36,088 nt of DNA from Streptomyces sp. BR123 (GCF_013401435.1 NZ_JACBGN010000052.1:1-36088), one strand, 5' to 3'; positions 1 through 9,248 are shown, counted from the first letter of the stretch. The notes: generated by a model from the sequence alone, not told the origin. A program made the numbers and translations.

Positions 1-52
1 GGGAGCGCGGGGCGTGTCCCCGTCGGTACGGCGGCAAGGGGGGACGGTGGCG

Positions 53-709
53 ATGTCCGGCACCCTGCATGACCGCACGGCCGAGGTGCGCACCCGCGGA
101 GAGGGTGTTGCCGCCCGGCCCCCCGGTGTGATCGGCGCGGGCCGCGGCTTCGCCTGGCTGCTGATCGTCAGCGGGGCGGCCGGGATCCTCGCCTCGTTCG
201 TGATCACCCTCGACAAGTTCGAGCTGCTGAGGGACCCGGACTTCGTCCCCTCGTGCAATCTCAGCCCGGTGCTCTCCTGCGCCGACGTGATGCGCAGCGG
301 GCAGGCTTCCGTGTTCGGCTTTCCCAATCCCGTGATCGGCCTCGCCGCGTACGCGGCCGTCGTCGCGATCGGGTTCGGCCTGCTCGCGGGCGCCGGCTAC
401 CGCCGGTGGTTCTGGGCCGGGCTGAATCTCGGGACGCTCCTGGGCGCGGGCTTCTGCATGTGGCTGATGAGCCAGGCCCTGTACGGGATCGGGGCGCTGT
501 GCCTGTGGTGCTGCCTGGCGTGGGCGGCCACCATCGCCATGTTCTGGTACACCACGGTGCACAACCTCCGGCACGGCGTCGTCCGCGCTCCCCGCGCACT
601 GGTCAGCGGCGTGCAGGAGTTCCACTGGGTCGTGCCGGTCACCTGGTACGGGGTCATCGTGCTGCTCATCGCCACCCGCTTCCAGGCGTACTGGGAGACG
701 CTGCTGTGA
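53..709 (+). CDS. VKOR-family (vitamin K epoxide reductase-like) membrane thiol oxidoreductase
   Basis: This is a 218-residue integral membrane protein of the VKOR family, which in bacteria reoxidises periplasmic or extracytoplasmic thiol oxidases by passing electrons to quinones. The sequence shows a membrane segment near residues 33-53, a cysteine pair C68/C76 in the following loop, more membrane segments (about 92-114, 120-140, 150-167 and 194-212), and the catalytic CxxC as CLWC at 150-153 at a membrane edge, as expected for the family. The ATG at 53 has a purine-rich AAGGGGGGA eight bases upstream, so I prefer it to the upstream GTG at 14. The same strand next carries a flavohemoglobin and cytochrome oxidase subunit I, consistent with a redox or respiratory group. 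No fused thioredoxin domain is present. Confidence 0.86.
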   Translation: MSGTLHDRTAEVRTRGEGVAARPPGVIGAGRGFAWLLIVSGAAGILASFVITLDKFELLRDPDFVPSCNLSPVLSCADVMRSGQASVFGFPNPVIGLAAYAAVVAIGFGLLAGAGYRRWFWAGLNLGTLLGAGFCMWLMSQALYGIGALCLWCCLAWAATIAMFWYTTVHNLRHGVVRAPRALVSGVQEFHWVVPVTWYGVIVLLIATRFQAYWETLL

Positions 710-820
710 CGTTATCCCGATCAGCGGCGATGCACGGAGGGTGCGCTGGGAGGGCCTGTCGGCCTCCGCCCGGAGAACGCGGAGACAAGGAGGCAGGCAC
801 AACCGGAAGAAGCACACGAA

Positions 821-2134
821 GTGAACCAGTACGACAACTATCACGCGCTCCTGGCGCGGCAGGACGCGATGCGGCTGCGGCGGCAGCTGATGGCCCCGGC
901 CCGGCAGGCGCCCGCGGCCCGCCCGCACCCGGACTCCTACGACGGCGCCGCGGACCAGCGGCTGATCACCTCGAACCTGCCGCTGGTGAGCCCCTCCGGG
1001 GAGCTCATCGACCGTCTCTACGACGCCATGTTCGAGCACCACCCCTATCTCCGCGGCCTGTTCCCCGACTCGATGGCGTTCCAGCGCGCCCACCTGGAGC
1101 AGGCGCTGCGCCACCTCATCGACAACCTGCACCGGCCGGAGGCGCTGGCCGCCTTCTGCGCCCGCCTGGGCCGCGACCACCGCAAGCTCGGCGTGCGGCC
1201 GGTGCACTACGAGGTCTTCGAGGCGTCCCTCGTCGAGGCGCTGCGCGGGTACGCGGGCGGCGGCTGGAGCCGGGAGCTGGAGCAGGCGTGGCTGCGGATG
1301 CTGCGGTTCGCGGTCGCGGCCATGGTGGCGGGGGCCGAGCAGGCGCTGGCCGAACCGCCCTACTGGAACGGGGTGGTGACCGGACACCGGCTGTGCGGGC
1401 CGGACCTCGCAGTGGTCCGCGTACGCACGGCCGAGCCGTACCCCTACCGGGCCGGGCAGTACGCCCATCTGCAGACGCCGCTCCTGCCGCTCGCCTGGCG
1501 GCCCTACTCCTTCGCCTGCGCGCCCCGCCCCGACGGCGAGCTGGAGTTCCACATCCGCAGCGACGGCAAGGACGACGTGGCCGAGGCGCTCGTGGCGCAC
1601 ACCGGCACCGGTGATCCCCTGCGGATCGGGCCCGCCCAGGGGACCATGACCGTGGACGGTGCGCAGGACCGGGACGTTCTGATCGTCGCGGCAGGGACCG
1701 GCTGGGCCACCGCCAAGGCGCTGTTGGAGGAACTGGAGCGGGGGCCCCGGCCGCGCCGGACCCACCTGTTCCTCGGGGCCGGCACGCTCGACGGCCTGTA
1801 CGACACGCCGGTCCTGGCCGGGCTGGAGGACCGCTGCCCGTGGCTGCGCGTCGTCCCGGTCATCGGGGAGGGCGCCGCTGGCGCCGACCGGGCCTCCGTG
1901 GTGGAGGCGGTCTCCCGGGGCGGCGACTGGTCCGGGCACCTCGCGTACGTCAGCGGTCCGCCCGCCATGGTCTGCGCCACGGTGAGGCAGCTGGCCGCCA
2001 TGGACGTACCGTCCGACCGGATCCGCCACGACACGGTCACGGGTGCGGGCGCCGTCCACCTCGACCAGTATCCGCACCCCGGGCCCGCGTCGGCCCGTGC
2101 CGTACGGCACTCGGAGGGGGCCATACGGCCCTGA
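821..2134 (+). CDS. Flavohemoglobin-like protein (globin + FAD/NAD reductase)
   Basis: This 437-residue protein has the architecture of flavohemoglobins, which use NAD(P)H and O2 to convert nitric oxide to nitrate in the cytoplasm. The globin part spans about 45-175. By comparison with Hmp it keeps a B10-type tyrosine (Y67 in LYDAMF), an E7-type glutamine (Q88) and a proximal histidine (H120 in RDHRKLG). The reductase part follows, with the FAD-binding RPYS motif at 227-230 and a nucleotide-binding AAGTGWAT stretch near 290-297. An N-terminal extension of about 40 residues, rich in Arg, Ala and Pro, is unusual. The GTG start lacks a strong ribosome-binding site at ideal spacing: an AAGGAGG lies about 26 bases upstream with no start next to it. 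An internal ATG at codon 17 is therefore an alternative start. Confidence 0.85.
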   Translation: MNQYDNYHALLARQDAMRLRRQLMAPARQAPAARPHPDSYDGAADQRLITSNLPLVSPSGELIDRLYDAMFEHHPYLRGLFPDSMAFQRAHLEQALRHLIDNLHRPEALAAFCARLGRDHRKLGVRPVHYEVFEASLVEALRGYAGGGWSRELEQAWLRMLRFAVAAMVAGAEQALAEPPYWNGVVTGHRLCGPDLAVVRVRTAEPYPYRAGQYAHLQTPLLPLAWRPYSFACAPRPDGELEFHIRSDGKDDVAEALVAHTGTGDPLRIGPAQGTMTVDGAQDRDVLIVAAGTGWATAKALLEELERGPRPRRTHLFLGAGTLDGLYDTPVLAGLEDRCPWLRVVPVIGEGAAGADRASVVEAVSRGGDWSGHLAYVSGPPAMVCATVRQLAAMDVPSDRIRHDTVTGAGAVHLDQYPHPGPASARAVRHSEGAIRP

Positions 2135-2147
2135 TCGCGCCGGGGAC

Positions 2148-2180
2148 GGAGGGACTGTTCGGCCCTGCCGGACTCCCTCC
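2148..2180 (+). terminator. Hairpin terminator after the flavohemoglobin gene
   Basis: A two-part stem lies 14 bases after the flavohemoglobin stop. The outer arms are GGAGGGA and TCCCTCC, and the inner arms GTTCGGC and GCCGGAC close on a 3-base loop, with a 2-base bulge on one side only. There is no T-run, as is common in high-GC actinomycetes. It suggests that ctaD has its own promoter in the roughly 100 bases that follow. Confidence 0.6.
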
Positions 2181-2279
2181 CCCTGCGCGGATCATGGGGC
2201 GGCGCCCGGGGGTGCCGATTCCCCTTTGCATGCCACCTCCCGGTTCGCCATGGGTACAGCTACAGGGAGGCAGCGTCCG

Positions 2280-3983
2280 GTGGACGTGACAGGGAAGAAG
2301 CAGACGGCGAGCGCGGGGCCGGAGACCGCGCCAGGCGCGACAACCGGAACCGGAACCGCAGGAGGCGGAACGGTACGGCGGGCCTCGTGGGTCGAGTGGC
2401 TGACGACCACCGACCACAAGAGGATCGGCACGATGTACCTCGTGAGCGCGTTCGCCTTCTTCATCATCGGCGGCGTCATGGCGCTGATGATGCGGGCGGA
2501 GCTGGCCCGCCCGGGCACGCAGATCATGTCGAACGAGCAGTTCAACCAGGCGTTCACCATGCACGGTTCGATCATGCTGCTGATGTTCGCGATGCCGCTG
2601 TTCACCGGGTTCGCCAACTGGATCATGCCGCTTCAGATCGGCGCGCCGGACGTGGCGTTCCCGCGGCTGAACATGCTCGCCTTCTGGCTCTTCCTCTTCG
2701 GATCGCTCATCGCGGCCTTCGGCTTCCTCACCCCGGGCGGCGCCGCCGACTTCGGCTGGTTCCTCTACGCGCCGCTGTCGGACTCCGTGCACTCACCGGG
2801 CCTCGGCGCCGACATGTGGATCATGGGCGTGGCGCTGTCCGGCTTCGGGTCCATCGCGGGCGCCGTCAACTTCATCACCACGATCCTGTGCATGAGGGCC
2901 CCGGGCATGACGATGTTCCGGATGCCGATCTTCACCTGGAACGTGCTGCTCACGTCACTCCTGGTCCTGATGGTCTTCCCGGTGCTGGCCGCGGCCCTCT
3001 TCGCCCTCGAATGCGACCGCAAGTTCGGCTCCCACGTCTTCGACTCCGCCAACGGCGGGGCACTGCTGTGGCAGCACCTGTTCTGGTTCTTCGGCCACCC
3101 CGAGGTGTACATCCTGGCGCTGCCGTTCTTCGGCATCGTCAGCGAGGTCATCCCGGTCTTCTCGCGCAAGCCGATGTTCGGCTACATAGGCCTGATCGCC
3201 GCGACGATCGCGATCGCCGGCCTGTCCGTGACCGTGTGGGCGCACCACATGTACGTCACCGGCGGTGTGCTGCTGCCCTTCTTCTCCTTCATGACCTTCC
3301 TGATCGCGGTACCGACCGGGGTGAAGTTCTTCAACTGGATCGGGACCATGTGGAAGGGCTCGCTGTCCTTCGAGACGCCGATGCTGTGGACGGTCGGCTT
3401 CCTGATCACCTTCGTCTTCGGCGGACTGACCGGCGTCATCCTGGCCTCGCCCCCCATGGACTTCCACCTCTCCGACTCGTACTTCGTCGTCGCCCACTTC
3501 CACTACACGGTCTTCGGCACCGTCGTGTACGCGATGTTCGCCGGCTTCCACTTCTGGTGGCCGAAGTTCACGGGCAGGATGCTGGACGAGCGCCTCGGCA
3601 AGATCACCTTCTGGACCCTCACGACGGGCTTCCACCTCACCTTCCTCGTCCAGCACTGGCTGGGGGCCGAGGGCATGCCGCGCCGGTACGCGGACTACCT
3701 CGCCGCCGACGGCTTCACCGCCCTCAACACCCTCTCCACTGCAGGATCGTTCCTGCTGGGGCTGTCGCTCCTGCCGTTCTTCTACAACGTTTGGAAGACC
3801 GCCAAGTACGGCAAGAAGGTCGAGGTCGACGACCCGTGGGGCTACGGCCGTTCCCTCGAATGGGCGACCTCCTGCCCGCCGCCGCGGCACAACTTCACCT
3901 CCCTCCCGCGGATCCGGTCCGAGTCGCCGGCGTTCGACCTCCACCACCCGGAGATCGCCGCCCTCGATCCGGCCCGCCACTGA
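2280..3983 (+). CDS. ctaD: Cytochrome c oxidase subunit I (aa3 type)
   Basis: This 567-residue polytopic membrane protein is the catalytic subunit of an aa3-type heme-copper oxidase. Key residues are visible: the heme ligand H95 in FTMHGS, the CuB histidine and cross-linked tyrosine in HPEVY (273-277), the CuB pair H322/H323 in WAHHMY, and the heme ligands H406 and H408 in VAHFHY. The GTG at 2280 follows AGGGAGG at ten bases; an in-frame ATG at 2250 is less well placed. Subunits II, III and IV and the assembly genes are absent nearby, so this is a solitary subunit I. Streptomycetes are known to carry an extra ctaD copy away from the main cta operon, and this would fit that pattern. Its pairing with a flavohemoglobin and a VKOR protein hints at an accessory role under nitrosative or low-oxygen conditions, which is inference. 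Confidence 0.95.
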   Translation: MDVTGKKQTASAGPETAPGATTGTGTAGGGTVRRASWVEWLTTTDHKRIGTMYLVSAFAFFIIGGVMALMMRAELARPGTQIMSNEQFNQAFTMHGSIMLLMFAMPLFTGFANWIMPLQIGAPDVAFPRLNMLAFWLFLFGSLIAAFGFLTPGGAADFGWFLYAPLSDSVHSPGLGADMWIMGVALSGFGSIAGAVNFITTILCMRAPGMTMFRMPIFTWNVLLTSLLVLMVFPVLAAALFALECDRKFGSHVFDSANGGALLWQHLFWFFGHPEVYILALPFFGIVSEVIPVFSRKPMFGYIGLIAATIAIAGLSVTVWAHHMYVTGGVLLPFFSFMTFLIAVPTGVKFFNWIGTMWKGSLSFETPMLWTVGFLITFVFGGLTGVILASPPMDFHLSDSYFVVAHFHYTVFGTVVYAMFAGFHFWWPKFTGRMLDERLGKITFWTLTTGFHLTFLVQHWLGAEGMPRRYADYLAADGFTALNTLSTAGSFLLGLSLLPFFYNVWKTAKYGKKVEVDDPWGYGRSLEWATSCPPPRHNFTSLPRIRSESPAFDLHHPEIAALDPARH

Positions 3984-4044
3984 GCGGGAGCCGGACCCGA
4001 CATCCGGCATCCGGCCGCCCACGGAATCCCAGGGAGAGGTGCTC

Positions 4045-4476
4045 ATGCCCCATGCCGTACCGGCACTCGCCGTCGCCGTCCTCTGTGCCTCGGGCTGCGT
4101 CTGGTACGTCCCCGCGATCGCGGACGTACGCGCAGGCGCCGACCGCCCCGCATCGCGCCGGACGGCGGCCGCGGCCTGTCTGACCGGCTGGGGAACCGCG
4201 GCGCTCCTCGTCCCCCTGCTCCTGGTCGCGGCGCCCTGGGCGGTCGTCGCCGCCGTGGCGGGTGCGGGAGCCGCATCGTCGGCGGCCCTGCTCCTCCACG
4301 GCCGCTCCCAGCACGGCACGGAACAGCGGGAGGAGGCCCGCCGCTGGGCGGAACTGGGCTGCGTGCAGTGGGTGGCCGTGGGCCGCAGGCCGGGGCGGGT
4401 ACGGGTCGCCTGGACCCTGGCCGCGGCCACCGTCCTCCCCGGTACGGCGGCCGCGGTACTCCTGGCCGGCCGGTGA
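4045..4476 (+). CDS. Small membrane protein of unknown function
   Basis: I do not recognise this 143-residue protein. It has an N-terminal hydrophobic segment, two closely spaced hydrophobic segments near residues 45-85 and a fourth at the C-terminus (about 122-141), so it is probably a four-pass membrane protein. Between them lies a polar, arginine- and glutamate-rich stretch that includes SQHGTEQREEARRW. The ATG at 4045 is preceded by AGGGAGAGG at close spacing; a GTG two codons upstream is possible. It lies 61 bases after ctaD on the same strand and may be co-transcribed, perhaps as an accessory to the oxidase, but no motif supports a specific role. Confidence 0.6.
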   Translation: MPHAVPALAVAVLCASGCVWYVPAIADVRAGADRPASRRTAAAACLTGWGTAALLVPLLLVAAPWAVVAAVAGAGAASSAALLLHGRSQHGTEQREEARRWAELGCVQWVAVGRRPGRVRVAWTLAAATVLPGTAAAVLLAGR

Positions 4477-4519
4477 CGGTGCGGTACCTCCGGGTGGCGG
4501 GTGCCGCTCGGACGCGGAC

Positions 4520-4549
4520 GACGGCTCGTCCGGTGCCCGGACCGCCGTC
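4520..4549. terminator. Bidirectional hairpin terminator between convergent genes
   Basis: GACGGC and GCCGTC form the outer stem, GTCCGG and CCGGAC the inner stem, closing on a 3-base loop with a small bulge. It sits in the 111-base gap between the convergent stop codons at 4476 and 4588, where it could end transcription from both sides. Confidence 0.6.
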
Positions 4550-4587
4550 TCGAACCGTGCCCGTGGCCCGCGGCCCGTGCCGCGTGG

Positions 4588-5319
4588 TCAGGCGGGCGTA
4601 CCCCAGGCCGTGGTCAGGCCCTCCAGCCAGGCGGGCGGCAGCTCGGCGGCGTCCCACTCCTCCCGCAGTGCCGTCGGCTCCGTGAGGAGGCGTTCCAGTA
4701 CGGCGATGCTGGTGGGGGAGTGGAGGAGGGAGTATCGGCCGTGGATCGCGATGGTGCTGCCGGGCCCGTACTCCGCGTACATCCGTTCCAGGCGCACGCG
4801 GTGGTCGTCGGCGAACCGCGTCAGCTGCCCCGCGTACCCGGTGCGCTGCCGGGTGGTCAGCGTGCCCAGCACGGCGGTGAGCACCTGCTCCGAGACCTCG
4901 GGATCGAGGTCGGAGACCGCCGTGAACGAGAGGTAGAGCGGCAGAACGGCCACTTTCGCCCGCTCCAGCTCCATCCTCCCGGCGGGGGGACGCGCATCCA
5001 GGGCGTCCGCCGACGCATCCGCGCCGACCGCGTCCCTCAGCGCCCGTTCCGCGACGGCGCCCAGTTCGTCGGCGACGGCGCGGGCGCCGTCGAGCCAGCC
5101 GGACGCGTAGAGCTCGCCCTTCTCCGTCGGGGCGACGCCCCCGTGCCCGCCGATCCGGGTGTGGGCGACCGCGAGCGTGCCGGCCTCGACGAGCCCGATC
5201 AGCTCGCCCGCGTCACCGGGGTGGACCCCCGCCCGTACGAGGAGCTGTACGAGTGTCGTCTTCGCGTTGAGGACGCTGATCGCGTCCAACTGCTGTAGCC
5301 CTTCCCCGGCGGGGTTCAT
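4588..5319 (-). CDS. Conservon-associated protein of unknown function
   Basis: I do not recognise this 243-residue, mostly helical soluble protein. It shows no signal peptide, membrane segment or catalytic motif that I can identify. A block of alternating acidic residues and alanine near 85-105 may be a linker. The ATG at 5319 follows GAGGAGG at five bases, which is better than the ATG six codons upstream. It begins 63 bases after the conservon GTPase gene on the same strand, so it could be a fifth conservon gene; several conservons are known to carry such extra downstream genes. A TAGGCT -10-like element in the gap (5353-5358, minus strand), without a convincing -35, means a separate promoter cannot be excluded. 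Confidence 0.7.
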   Translation of the reverse strand: MNPAGEGLQQLDAISVLNAKTTLVQLLVRAGVHPGDAGELIGLVEAGTLAVAHTRIGGHGGVAPTEKGELYASGWLDGARAVADELGAVAERALRDAVGADASADALDARPPAGRMELERAKVAVLPLYLSFTAVSDLDPEVSEQVLTAVLGTLTTRQRTGYAGQLTRFADDHRVRLERMYAEYGPGSTIAIHGRYSLLHSPTSIAVLERLLTEPTALREEWDAAELPPAWLEGLTTAWGTPA

Positions 5320-5382
5320 GGGGTCCTCCTCGGTCATAGGGGCGCCGGAGCGAGCCTATGCAAAGGTCCCGTGCGTTGTTGC

Positions 5383-5964
5383 TCAGCGGGCCGCCGCGGA
5401 GAGCTTCGCCGGGGCCGGGGCGGGGGCTGCATCGGCCGTTGCGATGAGCAGGTCCAGCAGGGCGAGCAGGACGCTGCGGACGTCGTCGCGTTCGCGGGCG
5501 TCGAGCATCAGCACGGGCGTGTCGGGGTTGCGCAGGCGGAGGGCCGCGGCGATCTCCTCCGCGGTGTAGGGCTGTTCGCCGTGGAAGCAGTTGGCGCCGA
5601 CCACGAACGGCAGGCCGCGGCTCTCGAAGAAGTCGACGGCCGCGAAACTGCGGTCCAGGCGGCGGGTGTCCACCAGGACGATCGCGCCGAGAGCCCCGCT
5701 CAACAGGTCGTCCCACATGAACCAGAAGCGCTCCTGGCCCGGCGTGCCGAACAGGTACAGCACCACGCCGGCGTCGGTGAGCGTGATCCGGCCGAAGTCC
5801 ATCGCGACGGTGGTACCCGCCTTGGACTCGATGCCGTCGAGGTCGTCGACGCCCACTCCCGCTGCCGTCAGCCGCTCCTCCGTGCGCAGCGGTTCGATCT
5901 CGGAGATCGTCTCGACGAGGGTGGTCTTGCCGACCCCGAACCCCCCGGCGATGAGGATCTTCAT
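5383..5964 (-). CDS. cvnD: Conservon small GTPase (CvnD type)
   Basis: This 193-residue Ras-like small GTPase matches the fourth component of Streptomyces conservons, membrane-associated complexes thought to resemble eukaryotic G-protein-coupled systems. The P-loop GGFGVGKTT is at residues 7-15. A switch II region contains GTPGQERF, and the base-recognition site reads ANCF instead of the canonical NKxD, which is usual for this family. The ATG at 5964 begins exactly at the MKILIAGG strand; an in-frame codon at 6003 would add 13 unlikely residues and overlap cvnC. The gene starts 25 bases after the cvnC stop. The partners (sensor, roadblock and DUF742 proteins) are all encoded just upstream. 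Known conservons affect development and antibiotic production. Confidence 0.92.
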   Translation of the reverse strand: MKILIAGGFGVGKTTLVETISEIEPLRTEERLTAAGVGVDDLDGIESKAGTTVAMDFGRITLTDAGVVLYLFGTPGQERFWFMWDDLLSGALGAIVLVDTRRLDRSFAAVDFFESRGLPFVVGANCFHGEQPYTAEEIAAALRLRNPDTPVLMLDARERDDVRSVLLALLDLLIATADAAPAPAPAKLSAAAR

Positions 5965-5989
5965 GGCGGCACCCTGCCGAGCAGGGTGG

Positions 5990-6466
5990 TCATATCCGGG
6001 CAAGGTTGTCCCTGATTCTCATGAGCAGGTGGACATTGGTGGTCTCGGCGCCTTCCAGGGGTGGCTGGTGGTGGATCAGCCCGCGGTCGGTGAGCTCGCC
6101 GAGGAGCATCGTCATGGGTGTGAGGCGGATGTGCATCCGCGCCGCGATCTCGGCTACCGCCCGCCCGTCCGGCGGCACGCACATGGCCAGGACGGCCCGC
6201 CACTCGCTGGGCAGCCCGCTCCAGGCCTCCTCGCTGACCGCAGCCGTGATCGTGGTGTCCATCGTGAGGACCGTGCACGAGGCGTCGGTACGGCCGTCGG
6301 TGAGGGCGTAGAGCCGCGTCCGCCGGCGGCCCCGGGGCCGCCGCTCGCGCGGCGGCTCCCCGGGTTCCGCAGGCTCTTCCGGCTCTTCCGGCTCGGACGG
6401 GTCCGACGGGTCCGACAGGTCGATCGGTTCGCCGTCCGTTGCCGTGTCCGTCACGTCGTCCGGCAT
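5990..6466 (-). CDS. cvnC: DUF742 conservon protein (CvnC type)
   Basis: This 158-residue protein belongs to the DUF742 family, the third conservon component. It opens with a disordered acidic segment made of repeated Asp-Pro and Glu-Pro units (about 14-36), then a basic RGRRRTRLYALTDGRT stretch typical of DUF742, and a winged-helix-like region ending in HVLMRIRDN-type sequence. The ATG at 6466 overlaps the cvnB TAA stop by one base (TAATG), which indicates translational coupling and argues against the upstream GTG. The exact biochemical role of DUF742 proteins is not settled; interaction with the GTPase and the roadblock protein has been reported for the family. Confidence 0.9.
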   Translation of the reverse strand: MPDDVTDTATDGEPIDLSDPSDPSEPEEPEEPAEPGEPPRERRPRGRRRTRLYALTDGRTDASCTVLTMDTTITAAVSEEAWSGLPSEWRAVLAMCVPPDGRAVAEIAARMHIRLTPMTMLLGELTDRGLIHHQPPLEGAETTNVHLLMRIRDNLARI

Positions 6467-6876
6467 TACGACGCCGGAGGCTGCGCCTGCGTGCGCTCCG
6501 GCGTGCCCAGCCACTCGCCGAGCGCCTGGGCGGTCCGCACGGCCTCGCCGCCCAGCTCACCCAGCCGCGCCTTGCGAGAGGTCACGACGATGAGGGTGCT
6601 GCCCTCCCCGCATCCGACGATGCAGAGGTAGCGGTCGTCCATCTCGACGAGCTGGCGGATCACCCGGCCCCCGTCGATCTCCCGGGAGATCGCCTTCATG
6701 GTGGAGGCGATACCGGAGCAGGCGGCGGCGATGCGCTCCGCCTGGTCCCGCTCGAGCAGGTAGGCGCTCAGCCCGATCCCGTCGTTGGACAGGAGCACGG
6801 CGCCCTGGATGCCGGCGATCCTGCTCAGGTTGTTGTCCAGGACGCTGTAGATCATGTCGTTCTGTGTCGTCGTCAT
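6466..6876 (-). CDS. cvnB: Roadblock/LC7-domain conservon protein (CvnB type)
   Basis: This 136-residue single-domain protein has the roadblock/LC7 fold of MglB-like GTPase regulators, the second conservon component. The characteristic stretches are an N-terminal helix with IAGIQGAVLLSNDGI, a central helix rich in Ala and Glu, and a strand-turn with RYLCIVGCGEGSTLIVV. The ATG at 6876 overlaps the cvnA TGA stop as ATGA, so the start is secure and coupled to cvnA. Its stop overlaps the cvnC start. Family knowledge suggests that it binds the CvnD GTPase and modulates GTP turnover. Confidence 0.92.
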   Translation of the reverse strand: MTTTQNDMIYSVLDNNLSRIAGIQGAVLLSNDGIGLSAYLLERDQAERIAAACSGIASTMKAISREIDGGRVIRQLVEMDDRYLCIVGCGEGSTLIVVTSRKARLGELGGEAVRTAQALGEWLGTPERTQAQPPAS

Positions 6877-9248
6877 GGCTGATCCTGTCGGAGCTCTTCT
6901 TCCACTGTCTGGGTTCCGTGTTCGTAGTCCGCCCAGGCGTCGGCCACCTCTTCGGGCGTGGCCGGGTCCGGTGCGACGGCCGTCTCCGGCGCCCGCGGTC
7001 CGCGCAGCCGTTCCGTCATGTGGGTCTGCGGGACGCGCTCGGGGAGTGCGGGGCGCGCCTCCCGCGCGGGCAGGGCGGGGCGCGGCCGGCTGCCGTTCCG
7101 TGCGGCGGCCGGCGGTTCGGGCCGGCGGCGGCTCGGCAGCCCGGCGGCGGTGGGCAGGGGCGCCGGCTCGGCCGCCCGCGGTCCGGTCACGGACGCCGCT
7201 GCGGGCGCGGGTGCGGACGTCAGCGCAGGGGCCGGTACGAGGGCGGGGGCGAGCCCGGCAGCGCGTTCCGGGGCGGCCGCCGGCTCCGGCTCGGGAGCGG
7301 ATGCGGATACGGATGCCGGGACCAGGAGTTTGCCCGGCAGCACCACGACCGCCGAGGTGCCCCCGTACACCGAGCGCCGCAGCGTGACCGTGGCACCGAG
7401 CTGGTCGGCGAGGTGGCCGACCACGAACAGGCCGAGCCGATGCGCGTTCTCGGCGAGGACGGCGTACGGCGGCGCGGTGTGCAGGCGCCGGTTCATCTCC
7501 TCGTAGCGGGAGCCGTCGACGCGCGGCCCGCGGTCCTCGATCTCCACCGACAGCCCGTCCGCGGCCAGTTCGGCGCGGATCGCCACCTTCGATCGGGGCG
7601 GGGAGAAGCGGGTGGCGTTGTCCAGCAGCTCCGCCAGCAGGTGGCTGATCTGGCTGATGAACTGCGGTTCCACGCTGGCCTCGTCCAGTGCCTGCCGCTC
7701 GACCCGCCGGAAGTCCTCCACCTCGGCGGCGGCTTCGCGCAGCAGGTCCGCGATGCGCATGGGCTCGGTGTGCGGATCCGGGATCTCGCCGCCCGAAAGG
7801 ATGAGCAGGTTCTCGATCTGGCGGCGCATGCCGACCGTCAGCTGGTCGGAGCGCATCAGCTGGGCGAGCAGCGCCTCGTCGTGGCCGAAGGCGTCCTGGA
7901 TGTCCTCGGTGAGGGCGAGCTGGCGGCTCACCAGGTTCCCGGTGCGCGAGGCGATGCCGGAGGCGAACGCGCCGAAGCCGTGGCGTTCGGCCGCGAGCTG
8001 CCGGTGCCCGTCCACGGACACGGCGACGACCCGGGCGAACGCGTCGTTGATCCGCCCGACCTCGTCCCGGTGCCCGCGGACCGTCGGCAGGGCGGACTCG
8101 TCGACGGTCCGGCCGCTGTCGAGGCGGGCCACGACGTCCGGGAGGATCCGCTCGGCGACGGCCACCGTACGCCGGTGCAGGCCGTCCAGCCGGCGCAGCA
8201 CCGACCGGGTGGTCAGCACGACGACGGTCACGACCAGCAGCAGTCCGGCGCCGCTTCCGCCGATCAGCCAGGCGACCTCGGTCTGCAGCGCGTCGGCCTT
8301 GGCCGTGCCCAGGGCGATGACGCCCTTCGCGCGGTCGATGTTGAGCGTGGCCATCTGCACCGAGACGTTGCTGTGCGCCGCGCTCCACCCGTTGACCTCG
8401 GCGGGCAGCTTGATGCCGGTGTCGGTGTCCTTGTGCTCGTGGATGATCGTGTTCTCGATGCGGACCTTCGTCTGCCAGTCCGGGGAGGCGGTGATGCGTT
8501 CGTAGAACTGCCGGTCCCGCTCGGGCAGGTACGGCTCGACCCAGGTTTCGTACAGGTAGCGCTGGGCCCCGACGGAGCTGGTGAACTGGTCGAAGCCGGT
8601 GGGGCTCAGCTCCCGGGACGGGCCGGCCAGGGCCAGGGCCGCGTCCTCGCGCGCCACCATTTCCGAGGCCGAGAGCATCGACACCACGGGCCGGCTCGCC
8701 TGCGTGAGGTCGGCGTCCTCGGAGTGGCTGAACTCCTGCTGGTACACGCGGATGATCTCGTTGACCGCCCTGGTGTAGTAGCCGAGCAGCTGGTCGGGGG
8801 TTCCGGTGCGGGCGTCCGAGCGCTCACGGTAGCCCGGCAGGTCGGCGAGACGCCGGGTCACCTCCCCGAGGGACGCGTTCGAGTCGCCGGTCACCCGGCG
8901 GAGGTCGGCCGCGGCGCGGTCCGTGGCCAGGCGGCGCTGCCGCAGCTCCTCCTCGGAGCCGGAGGTGCCGGTCCACCGGGCGGCCGTCGCGGTGCGCTCG
9001 GCCTGCAGGTCGACCAGGAGCGTGTACAGCGGTATGCCGATCTGCTCACTGGCCGCCACATCGGCCCGCAGGTGAGCCGACTGCTCCAGCAGCCGGCCGG
9101 CATTCAGCACGGTCTGGGTGCCCATGGCCACGGTGGGGGCCACCGCCAGCAGGATGAGCAGGGTGCGCAGCCGCACCGTCCGCCGCCGCGGCCGCCGCTG
9201 CCGGGGCGTCACGGGCGTTGCCGGTCCTTCGGGTTCTGTGGAAGACAT
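6873..9248 (-). CDS. cvnA: Conservon sensor protein with NIT domain and histidine-kinase-like ATPase (CvnA type)
   Basis: This 791-residue membrane protein is the sensor of the conservon. It has a cytoplasmic basic N-terminus, a membrane helix near 25-45, an extracellular nitrate/nitrite-sensing (NIT)-like helical domain of about 270 residues, a second membrane helix near 325-348 and a HAMP-like linker. A HATPase domain follows, with the N-box ELLDNATRFSPP near residue 540 and a glycine-rich end (HRLGLFVVGHLA). The C-terminal 120 or so residues are Pro/Ala/Arg-rich and probably disordered. A canonical H-box is not obvious, as is usual for CvnA proteins, so phosphotransfer is uncertain. The ATG at 9248 follows GAGGAA at short spacing; the upstream GTG (9323) would add a poorly conserved leader. 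Confidence 0.9.
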   Translation of the reverse strand: MSSTEPEGPATPVTPRQRRPRRRTVRLRTLLILLAVAPTVAMGTQTVLNAGRLLEQSAHLRADVAASEQIGIPLYTLLVDLQAERTATAARWTGTSGSEEELRQRRLATDRAAADLRRVTGDSNASLGEVTRRLADLPGYRERSDARTGTPDQLLGYYTRAVNEIIRVYQQEFSHSEDADLTQASRPVVSMLSASEMVAREDAALALAGPSRELSPTGFDQFTSSVGAQRYLYETWVEPYLPERDRQFYERITASPDWQTKVRIENTIIHEHKDTDTGIKLPAEVNGWSAAHSNVSVQMATLNIDRAKGVIALGTAKADALQTEVAWLIGGSGAGLLLVVTVVVLTTRSVLRRLDGLHRRTVAVAERILPDVVARLDSGRTVDESALPTVRGHRDEVGRINDAFARVVAVSVDGHRQLAAERHGFGAFASGIASRTGNLVSRQLALTEDIQDAFGHDEALLAQLMRSDQLTVGMRRQIENLLILSGGEIPDPHTEPMRIADLLREAAAEVEDFRRVERQALDEASVEPQFISQISHLLAELLDNATRFSPPRSKVAIRAELAADGLSVEIEDRGPRVDGSRYEEMNRRLHTAPPYAVLAENAHRLGLFVVGHLADQLGATVTLRRSVYGGTSAVVVLPGKLLVPASVSASAPEPEPAAAPERAAGLAPALVPAPALTSAPAPAAASVTGPRAAEPAPLPTAAGLPSRRRPEPPAAARNGSRPRPALPAREARPALPERVPQTHMTERLRGPRAPETAVAPDPATPEEVADAWADYEHGTQTVEEELRQDQP

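Noticed and set aside
2387..4183. 598-residue open frame on the plus strand
   Set aside because: It overlaps ctaD in another frame and consists of Arg/His/Pro-rich sequence without motifs.
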